From Astropecten irregularis (lineage: Eukaryota; Echinodermata; Asteroidea; Paxillosida; Astropectinidae), in the NCBI GenBank assembly GCA_963971285.1, contig OZ020255.1, positions 16,326,931-16,390,930 of the forward strand: a stretch of DNA of 64,000 nucleotides, read 5' to 3'. A program made the translations under genes and the position numbers. Under the pieces are notes generated by a model. The model was given only the letters and a program-made list of their open reading frames with translations, searched no databases and was not told the DNA's origin. Positions 1-10,845 of the stretch are shown in pieces. The stretch's first letter is position 1, and each line of letters starts with the position of its first letter.

Positions 1-1134
1 CCAGGAATGCAAGCAGTGTTGCCAGTTGGCGGCATTTATCAAATAAAGGAAAATTAGTAAGTCCTAGAATAGGTGAAAATCTGTCTAGCTGATTTCTAAA
101 CTCGCAAGCTGAAATTTGCACATTGATTAATTATGTCCAGACTCCAGAGAAAACTGCATGTCTATTCTGTCAGTGTACCAAATCAGGCAACTGATGGTTT
201 GTAGACCTGTAGGCCTACTTACATGTGTACATGTACATACTGGGCTACTGGGATTGTATTTGGCATAATTGGAAAAGAAAAGACTTTAAATACATGATGT
301 GAGAGTTGTACAAGCCCCAAATTCAATTTTTGTGGAATAAACTTTTCATCATTTACTTACTCCATTTGGAGACTGAGCAACGAAAAAGAAGCAGAATTCA
401 CATGGTGTAGGCCTATACATGGAGCTTGGAAGAGCTCTGAGTCCTAGCTCAGCAATATACAATGTATGATAAGCCCAATTGCTATATTACATGCTTATAT
501 AAATACACCTTAACATCAAGTCTTTGACATTGACCTGAGAGGGTGCCCAGTTGACATCAAACACCTGCTAATGCTATTATAATATGTCAGACTCACACAG
601 TCCAGCACAGTATCCTCACAGGTGCAATTTGTCTGCTGTGAATCTGGGACAAAATTCAAGCATATTGAAAGACTGAGCACTGGTGCTAGTCTCTTATTGT
701 TAAATGTCAGTCAAGTATTCATGTTCAATCAGTAGTGACATTCCAAGTTAGGCTTTATACCAGTAGACAAAAAAGCTGAACAGCCAAAACCTCTCCAGGG
801 GCTAGTTGGCATAGTGCCCAAGCCTTGCCCAAACTCAGTATCAAGCACAACAGTGTTCATCATACATAATCCTAGCTGTAATTACTGAGGACATAAGTGG
901 GTTTGCCCTGAGCATTTACTGATTAACTGACAGGGCTAGGAGGCAAAGGATATAATGTAGGTCTCTACCTAGCAGGCAAATTGTATGTGAATGCTGAGCA
1001 GTTATGGGCAAATGGAGACACAGTTGCCGCTTCATACACAGTCTACACACACTGCATGGCTTCATAATGCGTGCATCATCATTAAAGTCTTGAAGTGTAT
1101 TCATTGAAATTTGAAAAGTTAACAAAGAAAAATT

Positions 1135-1207
1135 GACTGCAGCGGGATTCGAACCAGCGACCTCCTGAACACCGTACAGGTGCTCTACCGACTGAGCTAT
1201 CCAGCCC
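1135..1207 (-). repeat. tRNA-like SINE head (not a functional tRNA)
   Basis: Seventy-three nt on the minus strand with an A box (TAGCTCAGTCGG) and a B box (GGTTCGAATCC), and D- and T-arm-like segments. The 5' GGGCTGG and 3' TGCAGTC ends do not pair as an acceptor stem. Similar sequence recurs nearby and at 12.7 kb, so it is a tRNA-derived repeat. Its flanks carry AACAAAGA...AATTGACT words in inverted orientation. Confidence 0.7.
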
Positions 1208-1294
1208 TGGGATATATAGGAGCAGTATGTGTGTGGCTTCATGGCTTCTGACTGCCAAACGAACAAAGATAATTGACTATAAGGGACACCACCA

Positions 1295-1400
1295 ACGAAA
1301 GGCTGGATAGCTCAGTTGGTCGTCGGTTCGAATCCCGCTCCAGTCAATTTTTCTTTGTTCACTTTTCAATGACTTAAAAATTCAGTCAGTTTCCCTTAAG
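1295..1400 (+). repeat. second, shortened copy of the tRNA-like repeat
   Basis: Contains GGCTGGATAGCTCAGTTGGT fused directly to the B-box half (GTCGGTTCGAATCCC), so the middle of the tRNA-like body is deleted. It then shows AGTCAATTTTTCTTTGTTCA. It lies head-to-head with the copy at 1135-1207. Confidence 0.65.
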
Positions 1401-1648
1401 TGGTTATTTGATCTTTGATGTTTATATAAAATATCCAGTTTTAAAACTTAAAATTCTCTTCTTGTTATTTTGCAGCTCTCCTTATTACGTAGGCCTATGC
1501 AAAGCAGTATGGTCATTATATACATGTAGTGTCAACAGATGGGGAGCTCAATATTGTGGAGAAATATTGTCAGGAGAACTTCAAGAGGTATTCTATGCAG
1601 TATGAAGGGAGGAATGTAGACTTATTCCTCCATGCTTAATTAATTTAA

Positions 1649-1975
1649 TTTAAAACCCTAACGCCCCCAGGCCCTTTAAACTCCAACATTATGTTTTGTT
1701 GGGATCTGTTAGGCTGAGGAGGGTACAGTTGTTGGAATTTGCTAAGATTGATACCATAATGTTTATTTTTGCATAGGGCCTTATGTACACAGTCTGCCAA
1801 ATTCCAACAGTAAGCAACTGTTGGAACTTGATGAGCTGTGTACCGTTGTTATAGAGTAATCTGTTGGAGTATAACAGGTTGAGTACAGTGGACATTACCT
1901 GACACTCCAGGCTGTTGGATTGTGTTAGGCTGAGGAAGGTATCGAGTACAAATGTCTAGGGGGTTAGGGTTTTAA
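1649..1975. mobile_element. foldback element with TTAAAACCCTAAC termini
   Basis: Starts TTAAAACCCTAACGCCCCC and ends with the inverse GGGGGTTAGGGTTTTAA. The interior has repeated 'tgttgga' words in both orientations. No coding content. Non-autonomous DNA element is inferred from the inverted termini. Confidence 0.55.
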
Positions 1976-3509
1976 TGCAAGCCCTCCCATTTCTACTTGG
2001 ATGTATGATCTCAACTCCCTACACATTATTCACAGTCCATTACAGCGTTCTGCATACTGAAGTTTTAAGCTGTTATAACAGCTCACAGTTAGTTATTTTG
2101 GAATAAAGGTCAGATGGGGTCATAATGCCATGAAATGTCACAGTGATTTAGATCCATGTATTATTACCATCCTTGGAGGAACTTTCCAAATACCACAGCT
2201 ACATGTGTATACATTCAAACTCACAGTATATGCCCTAGAAACAAATCCTACACTATACCCATAAAATGAAAAAAGGAATGAAACTAGTATCCTGAAGTCC
2301 TGAACCAACAAGTGAATTTTTCAAATTTTCCAAAAATTATGTATCAAAAACTGAGAAGAACTCTGTAGAAATTATGCTTAAGTTGGCAAGGCTTGAACTT
2401 GGTGAGCATCTTAATTAATGAGGCAGTGTTTGTGAAGACAGATTGATGACAATGCATACATTACATGATGTACAGTACATGTACCAATGGAATAATTTTG
2501 AACCCCCGTCTTGCCCCTTCCCCGCCCCCTAGTTACATAGGCCACTGACAAGGTGACCGTATCTATCAAAAATTAGCTTCAAACCAATAGGCCTATTGCA
2601 AGATTTTGATCTGAGATGAATGATCCAAAGCAGTACATGGCTTTGAAGCTTACTGACTGGCACTGGATAATGTGCTATGAAGCAATAACTGCACTAGAGT
2701 TTGGTTTGGGGCTATGTCAGGAAGGCTTCTTAATTAAGAAGAGGATCTGGGGGTAATAAACAAATTACAACCAGTGCACATCAACATACTGACTGTAGGG
2801 GCACTGAGCATAACCCTACAGCGAATGCAGGTACTGAAGTTCCAAACATGATCATGTTCAAGGAAAAAGACTAACAATTTGGGAAATAACAAGGCAAAGG
2901 CTACTCTCTTCAACTTAATCACTCTCGACATTTCAAAACTGCTAAACAGCTAGCCAGATATATTCATAGGATCCGATCTGTACTCAGGTCCTGATCCAAT
3001 TTCACTGTGGAAGTATTTTAATCCAGATTAAATATAAACCGCCGACAAAACGTGACCTCAACTTCACCTTAACGTCTGAGAATGGAAATGGAGTGCATGT
3101 GGGTAGTAGCTACGCTACGGGCAATAATAAATACGCAGAGCAGTCTACATGTTGGGTTTTATGTGACATTGGGATGGATTGTGTTTCCGTTCTCTAAAGA
3201 ATGAACGCTACAAGTTCACAAATGATGAATGTGGTAGCAACAAAATTGTATTCTCCTCACAGACCTCAATACAAAGATAAATTTGTAAGCAGCTGGTTTG
3301 AAAAGAGCCACATATTGGAACTAAAAGACCAACTAATGATCTCTCCTGAGTACATTGTGCATATTACTGCATCGGTACTTAGTTCAACCATGCAGAACAA
3401 AATTTGTTATGTCACTGGGACTTGTTGTATAGTTAGTTTTATACCGGTACTTAAAATTAACATTTGTTGTGTGAAATACTAAATACGGGCGTTTTGTTAT
3501 ACTAAATAC

Positions 3510-3681
3510 GGGCGTTCCACTATAGTGCAGTATGAGTTTGCATCGCGTTGGTCAATTTGTCGACAAACTGCGCATCTTTCTACATGCGCAGTTTGCCAGT
3601 TTGTTGAGAAAATTAATTCTGCGCATTGTGATTGGCTAATTGCGTTGCAAACTCATGGTGGTGCACTATTGTGAATCGCCC
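3510..3681. mobile_element. foldback element, GGGCGWTYCACWATAGTGCA-type termini
   Basis: The left end (TTCCACTATAGTGCAGTATG, then AGTTTGCA) is mirrored on the right by TGCAAACTCATGGTGGTGCA and CTATTGTGAATCGCCC. A partial relative of one end lies at about 4376-4430 (GGGCGATTCACAATGCAAGT). Confidence 0.55.
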
Positions 3682-4680
3682 ATATTGGTAGTTTTTTGAC
3701 AGACTGACTTTGGAGTTTTCATAATGTGTGCTCATGATGAAGGTCATAAAACATCTACATGTACCTGACAAGGGACACCTGCTAGTGGCACAAACAGAGG
3801 CCCAACTTGAAGCGACAGCCAACATACATTTACAACAGCTCCAAAGCATGGGGTCCGGGACCCACTAAAGGTACATGTACATGTATACCATCTTGTTTTT
3901 GAGACCTGCACAATCTGTAGGGGGGGGGCCTATATTGTATATAAAGTGTAGTGCTGTACACGAGATGTGATGGATCAGTAAATGGGAAGCACGAGCTGAG
4001 AGGTCAAAGCCTAGGTCACCTGAAACTAAAGAGCAGGCAGGGTCTTTCATACAGTAGTTCACCATCGTACCCTCCTGGGAGAATTACATAATTCAACAAT
4101 TCCTCCTCCAATCCCCACGGTAACCCTACATCATGTTAACACATGGCCTATCTTCCGTACACATTCCCTGCACATGAATGTGAATATCCTCTCTGCTGTC
4201 GCATAGATTTTAATCAAAGTTCTCAGGCGCATGTACATCTCTTAACTCCGTAAATGAATAATATCCTGGGGCACTGATGATACATGAATGTTTGATGGAT
4301 ACGTAGATGTGTAAAACCTCCACAAAACAAATTAATGACTTATCGCTGCATTTTGGTGAGTAAGGATTCAATACAGGGCGATTCACAATGCAAGTGCGCC
4401 TCCAAGAGTTTGCAACGCGTTGGCCAATCCGTCTACCCTTTCCAGATGCATATCGGGTCGACTACAATGGTAGGCTAGTGGTAATCTTGGCAAGATTGTG
4501 CAATGCAGTGTCTACAATCATAAAGATGACTTATTACTGTGCATGAGATAATAAACGTAAACATATTAAATAGCTATGTATACACACTATAAAAAAAAAC
4601 GACCCAGCACTTTACGGGCAACATGCTATTACAAGTCTCACCACCATTAACTTCAAGGACAAATTTGGGATCAAAACCTG

Positions 4681-4922
4681 GGGCCAATTTCATAGAGCTG
4701 ATTAGTACAAAAATTTGCTAAGCATGACATTTCTGACTTCATAAAAACAGGATTCACAACCAAATGTCTGTGTGTTGTGTATCACTTGCAATTGTTCTTG
4801 GCTGTTGTTTACCGACCATGAATATCAAATGGAATTTTCAATGGTGGTTTCAGTTTTATTGGGCAAGCTATTTTTGTGCTAAGCAATTTTTTGTGCTTAG
4901 CAGCAAGCTATGAAATTGGCCT
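4681..4922. mobile_element. MITE-like element, GGGCCAATTTCATAGAGCT family
   Basis: Left end GGGCCAATTTCATAGAGCTG, inner GCTAAGCA words, and inverted right end AAGCTATGAAATTGGCC. This is one of about ten copies in the window that share ends and interior. Confidence 0.7.
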
Positions 4923-5519
4923 CAAGAAAGAATGACGAAAATCCAAAGAAATGCAACATTATACAGGGTACCATACTCTTCAAATGGTACTCTGCGAAAG
5001 TCCTTATTCAGCCTGAATATCACAAGCCGGGTCATTTGATACTAGTAAGACTTCTGTCCGAGAGGAGTTCAATCTATTTAACTCTAGTGAACCAGAAAGT
5101 AAATCTGTGAATCTTGTTTGGCTGGCTGATGCGCACACAAGAAACAGAATGAAAATCTGTGCAAGAGTCCCAGTGTGACACAATAGGAACAACCTCTCTT
5201 TAATTTCAAGGCTGCCTCCATGCAGGTTTTGCAGCAACATGGATGTTGTTCACCAAACACCTGTCATCAATAGCATAGCTGACAGGTTAATCAATCAATT
5301 AAACAATTCCTTCTCAGACACTGTTTTTTCCCTTTGCCCTTTTTCAATTCAATTTATATTTTGTTGGTCTGCAGTCTCTACCCATGGCACCATGGGTACT
5401 TTCAGTCACATGAATACTTTTTGTTCAAGTCATGTGATAGGCTGATACTACCACTACAGGTGGTTGTTTTTGTAGATTCAATGTAGGTAACGTACATGTA
5501 GGTTTCTGGCCTTCATAAG

Positions 5520-5860
5520 GCCTTACACTACCCCCTTTTCGATCAGTGTTGAAACCAACCCTGATCCGTCCCGGTTCAGCCCGGCAAGTATTTGAACCGG
5601 ATTGAACAGACGCAATGTTCACACTATGTGTATGGTGAACTGGTTCATATGACACAGATCAAGGCGAAAAATGCAGTTTGGAACCGGGATGAGATTTTCA
5701 ACCCTGGTCCCTACCAGGGTGATCTCAATCCAGTAATTAGGCCATCCTACCCGGGTCGGCTCGGGGTTGAAGCTTTTCAAGTGTGAAAAGGGTTGAAAGA
5801 AATCTCGGGGTTTGATTCGGTTCCAACCCCAAGATTTTGGATAGTGTGAAAAGTCCTATA
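5520..5860. mobile_element. TIR element with ACACTAYCC termini
   Basis: The left end (GGCCTTACACTACCCCCTTTT) and right end (GGATAGTGTGAAAAGTCC) are approximate inverted copies. The interior has repeated AACCCTGATC / GGTTGAA words in both orientations. No coding content. Confidence 0.45.
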
Positions 5861-6213
5861 GATAATCACCACTGCAGTTTAGTTTCTACATGTAATTCAG
5901 ATTTGGTCTTATAGATGGCAGATTTAAAAGTTACTTTTAAAAAAGAGCAAAGGGCACTTGTTTGGACATATGGGCAGCAACCATCCTTTATTTGAACTCC
6001 TGAAATCCAGTAGCCTTAATCTCCTTTCCATACACAGATATCGGCAGCTTTACATCTCATGATATCTCAATGGCTGCCGACATTAATTTGATAAGCAAAG
6101 CTCAATCAGTTAATAAAAAAAAAAGATCTAAAGAGTAGCCGAGTGCAGATAACAACATATTAATGGCAGTGTGTCTAGCCTGAGTCGGTGGTTTCATTGG
6201 GAGTTTATGAACT

Positions 6214-6427
6214 TACGGAAGCTCAGGCTCAGGCTCTGAAACCCATACGCTGAAAATATAGGCTGTGGTTTTTCATTGAAGCTGAAGCTCTGTTTTCCTT
6301 TTCAAACCAGAGAATCTACTTCCAAATTGCAGCCAAAACTCTCTATTTTGATGTACCTGTTATTTTAAAATGGATTAACGAAATGGAGCCGGAGCCTGAA
6401 ACGGAGCCCGAGCCTCCATTTCGTATT
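6214..6427. mobile_element. about 210-bp dispersed element, GGAGGCTCAGGCTC family, copy 1
   Basis: Palindromic ends built on GCTCAGGCTC / GAGCCTGAGCC around a conserved middle (TTGAAGCTGAAGCTCTGTTT, TCTATTTTGAT). Further copies are at 26641, 29199 (opposite orientation) and 63478. Confidence 0.7.
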
Positions 6428-8851
6428 CCTTTGTGAATGTTTGGATGTGATGTTTCCATGACCATACACCTGTAAGTCAGTTCCAGAGACATCTTCAAGA
6501 CATATTTACCATCTTGAATCATAACCATCCCAAAACCAGTCACTCAAGCAGATCTATGCATTCTGTCCATTCCACTTCTTGTCCACTGTCAAGCAACAGC
6601 TGAATTTTTTTCCCAGTGGTCATTGATAAAGATAACCCTAAACAAAGTTGCATTGATCCTTCTATTTACCCCTAGGGTGACTCATCGTGAGAAACTGAAA
6701 CAAGTTGAGACAGGAATGGCTGTAACCTGTTTGATTGTGTTCTTGAGATTATTCTCCAGTGATTATCCACCGCCCACACAACAAATAGACAAGCTGCCAA
6801 ATTTATCTTACTTTTTGCCTTGTATTTGAAGCAGAAAATAGTTGTCTCACTTAACCAGCAAAGTGAGCAACTCTTACCACCACTAGTACTGTACATCCTA
6901 CCATGCATCACATACATGGACATAATACTTAGAGAGTTAAGACCTACTCCTGAACTATTTTGCAAGTAACTTGAGTGAAAAATGTATGTCACAAATGAAT
7001 AAATTTGCAAAATCAGTTTGAAAGACATCTCTATCTCATCATCATATGAAATGCCACGTAGACTTATGGAGCCAGTTCCTTGCTCAATCGATCTTGCAGA
7101 AGTTTTATGACTATAAATTGCATTATAACTTGTGGCATGGATTTATCATTAAGGACCTAAAATTTAATTGAATAGATGGAGAAAACATTAATGTTTAGAT
7201 ACATGTACATAAGTGATACACGTACAAGGATGGAACTCTGACCTTAACAGGTGTTGCACCTGTTAAGAAGAGGGAGGTTAGAAAAATGTATTAAATTCTG
7301 GAAAAATGAAACTGCTGTACAATTTTATCTTGCCAAACATGAACAAATTGGCTAAGCCACCAAATCCTGATGGCAAACCTTTGAATGTGAATTGAACCTT
7401 GAAATGGTATAATGGGTATAAATTCATGTTCTAAAGACCAGCTGGCTGAGCTGGGTACGGCTGTACTTTGTGGTGGGAATTTTTATACCCTCAATTTGGA
7501 GAAGCTAAATGATACATGTACATGAAATTGCAAGTCAGTGTGAATACTCTATGGGTTGGTATAATTTTATCACAATGGCTATTGCATGATTTTCTTCTTC
7601 ATGAGTGGGGATGCTGAGGGCTGGATGGGGTGGGAGTAGGGTTGAGACTAGAGGAAGGGGAGGGTGGGAGGCGGAAGGAAAAAACTTCTGTAGTGTTAGG
7701 GGGAGGAACAAGACTCAAGCCCTCTCCTGAAAGACAGAATACCAACAAGCACTGAGTACATCACAAACAATTCAAAGGATTTGCTTCAAGGATGTCCCAC
7801 CTCCCCAACAATACATATGGCCCAAAGTTACACCAGTTGAGTTTTTCTCTGAGATTATAGGATTATCCTACTGCATTATCCAGCAAAATAATCTTTACAA
7901 ATCCTCTCATGTACCATCCAATCCCTTATGTAAGAGATTTCATCTAGGGATTTAATGTGAATAGTGAATAATGAAACATAAGCTACTACAATACTAAATC
8001 AAGGTAAATTGTTGTTACTCAGAATATTTGGGGCAAAGTCTAGAGATGCCAACTCGATGAAGACAGTATGTATTTCAAATCTTATGAGAGCTGTGTTCTG
8101 TTCACAGGAAATACTATATTAAACTTTATGAAATTCCAAATACTTTAAAGATCTTATATTTGCAAGGGAAGAGAAAAAATAGGGTAATAATGATGATAAA
8201 ACTGTGAAACCATTCTCTGGAGAAAAAAAAACCTACACTGTACAATTTATCAAGATTTCAAGCCACTTCACTTCCCTTTCTGCTCAAAACCAAACCTTAT
8301 TGGCATTTAAAACTCCAGCCAAACTTCAGGAGAAATTTAGGGGAGCCTAAAAAACAACAACATCAGACAAGGTATAAAGTTCTCAGCAGACACAGAAAGC
8401 TGGGAGAGTGCTATTGATTATTTGCCAAGAATCATTATCCGTTTACTGAATAATGGGTGGGTAACAATGCACAGGTGTCCGTTATTGACTGAGGTTGGCC
8501 AGGCATGACTCTTGCACTGTTGACTACATGGTAAAATCCTTTGCAGTGACCTGACTTTGTACAAAATACATCATGGGAACCCACAGCTTCAACAAGTGTA
8601 TATACGATGCGGTTACACTGCAATTCTTGCCTTCTTACAATTCGTATCAATGCAGTCTAGCTGTGTGCCGCTTAAGGGAAAAATTTCCATTGACTTTTAG
8701 TTTCGCTTACTTGTTAGGCCTACTTCCCCCTTTTCAACTTTTTTTTAACAGTAGAAATCAAAATGCCAATAATTATGATAATATAAATGGTATGCTGAAT
8801 TTAGAAACACAGGAGCATTGTTATATTCTTTCTGGGGTAAGAGAGAAACCT

Positions 8852-8999
8852 GGGGCCGATTTCATAAAACTTACGACGCGTCGCAGAGTTAAGACGCATC
8901 CTTTCTCTATGGGCTCACCACATAGATGCAATGCGTCGCAGCTAGGACGCGTCGCAAATCGAGTTGCGACGCGTCGCAGAGCTTTATGAAATCGGCCCC
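8852..8999. mobile_element. foldback element with GGGGCCGATTTCATAAA ends and GACGCGTCGC core
   Basis: The ends GGGGCCGATTTCATAAA and TTTATGAAATCGGCCCC are inverted repeats. The arms repeat GACGCGTCGCAGAG in both orientations. It shares its terminal dozen bases with the GGGCCAATTTCATAG family but has a different interior. Confidence 0.7.
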
Positions 9000-9501
9000 T
9001 GAAAACCTAAAGCCTTAAATTCTTGTTAAAAACTTGGATGATACCTCGAATGATAGCAATGATTTAAAGCAAACACTGTTTAAACCGAATCAAAAGAAAT
9101 TAAGTGCCTAAAAGAATCCATACCATCATCAAACTTTCTTTCGAGAAAGACTATTTGAAACTTGAAAGTTTCATTCAAAATTGCAAATAAAGAGGGAATT
9201 TTAACACAAAAACAGTCGACTGTTGACTGTTGCATTTCTCTGTATAAATTTACATCTTTATTTTTTTTCTGAGAAGATGTAGGCATAGGCCTACATGCAT
9301 TATCCTTCAATGTGATGCTTCAACACTGTCACTGGTGATGTGATTTCTCTTTAATATTTCCATTGTCATACCTACCCCCCTTCACAAAATCTTGGGCCAG
9401 GGGGCCTCAGTCATATTTGTAATAATTTATATGGCTGTAAATTTTATTTTGGAAAAAACAAATACCACATCGAAGACAAATAAACAGGCATGACTACTTA
9501 C

Positions 9502-9884
9502 GCTTTATGTCTTGTATCTTGTAAAGTTCTTTCAACGGAGACCATTTCACTAACAACCAGATTAAAGTGATGTATTTTCATGGTATCGTCCGCCCGTTCT
9601 TTAGCTTCACCGTACAGCAGCACGGGCTGCCCGTTCTCACCGGGGCCAAACCTCGGTACATCACGGCCAAGCTGGCCTAGCAACTCGGACTCCGACTCGT
9701 CCACTTTAGTCCTGGATTTCACGGCCTCATATTCAGTCCGGCTCTCGGCTCCCTCCAGTCTCAGGTAAATTTCCCTCCTGCTGGTGGGCAACAGTGTGCT
9801 CTCGTGGTAGAAGAAGTAGACGATAGATGCTGTGGTGAACCATACTATCCCGCCGAGGAGAAATGTGAACAATTTTGCAGCCAT
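9502..9884 (-). CDS. first coding exon of a polypeptide N-acetylgalactosaminyltransferase (partial gene)
   Basis: The ATG is at 9882-9884 (minus). The exon ends at 9502 before a GTAAGT donor and leaves phase 2. It encodes 127 complete codons. Residues about 5-27 are a single hydrophobic segment (LFTFLLGGIVWFTTASIVYF) after a very short cytosolic tail, a type II signal anchor as in Golgi glycosyltransferases. A charged stem follows (REIYLRLEGAESRTEYEAVK). The end, GPGENGQPVLL, then FNLVVSEMVSVERTLQDTRHK, matches the pre-catalytic block of GALNT enzymes (G-E-x-G-x-PV ... FN...S-x-R...DxR). GALNTs start mucin-type O-glycosylation by moving GalNAc from UDP-GalNAc to Ser/Thr. The catalytic exons would lie at lower coordinates. 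I recognise none in 1-9495, so intron 1 probably exceeds 9 kb. The subfamily is unresolved. Confidence 0.75.
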
Positions 9885-10845
9885 TGTCGTCTGCTCCTAA
9901 ACGCTGTATGAATACTGCATGCATGTGATATGCTGCACATGCAACAAACAGTGCCATGCTATTTACACATGTACACATGGGCGCGCGTGCCATAATCACA
10001 TGCATGACGTATCACATGTGCACTCAAATCTATTTGTTTGATTGATTGACTGATTGATGAAAATAATAAAATCGAACAAATTTTGGAACAACAAAATAAA
10101 ATAAAACAAAAAGTATAAACACTGAAAAGCAGGCAAAGAAATAAGAAATTACATTTATATGCAATATTAAAATCTATACATATCAGTATTCACCAGCTTT
10201 TTCCCAAAATAAATCCTAGATAAATAGAATAGATGATCATTTATGTTAGATCTTGAAGGATGTGGCTTGAAGTGTCGACCAAGAATCTTAATAATGAAAC
10301 AGAATTATCTCCTTTAACCTTGAGAAAAAAAATTCTTGGAGGATAGACTTTTCATTTCATTTCATTTACATTATTTCAGAATAAGTTATTTCCATTAGAA
10401 TTTAGAATTAGTCATTTAGCCAACTTCCATACACACACTGTCACTTTATTAGGAATTCCAAATTTCCAATTAATCATTGATGATGTTTGTTGCATCTCTG
10501 GAGCATTTATTGTTTCTTGAAAAGCATTTTTATTGTTTCCATAAGTTTCTGTACTTATTCTTGAGGGCTACAATATTAAGCATGATGAGAATTCCAACAA
10601 ATGATTCTCAATAATTTATTTTATGTCAAATTCTCTGAGACTTGAAGTTGAAACCCACCAACTCCCCGCCCCCCCCCCCCCTTTTTTTCAGGTCTATGTC
10701 TTGAGGGCGCTGTTTGTAAACACAACATCAACAGAGCGAGTATCATGAGTATAATATAGTCAGATTCGTCTATGGACTTTGAAATTGGGTTATGTCAGTA
10801 TCAATTTGTAATCTGCCGAATCTCTAACTTGGTTTATCTCCTAAA
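9885..10845. promoter_or_regulatory. divergent intergenic region between the GALNT-like gene and HACL1
   Basis: The two start codons point away from each other with 961 bp between, so any core promoters of both genes fall here. The sequence is AT-rich, with a poly-C/poly-T tract at about 10669-10688. I see no TATA box placed convincingly for either gene. Upstream non-coding exons cannot be excluded. Confidence 0.4.

Larger units (their letters stand above)
1..9494. other. repeat-rich non-coding stretch, probable GALNT-like intron 1
   Basis: No exon with convincing family similarity is visible on either strand. Listed separately are a tRNA-like repeat pair, TIR elements at about 1.65, 3.5, 4.7, 5.5, 6.2 and 8.85 kb. 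The remainder is unremarkable AT-rich DNA. Reading frames of 60-140 codons here lack codon structure and are considered chance. Confidence 0.5.

Noticed and set aside
1135-1207. Functional tRNA gene
   Set aside because: A and B boxes are present but the acceptor ends do not pair, and the sequence recurs as a repeat.
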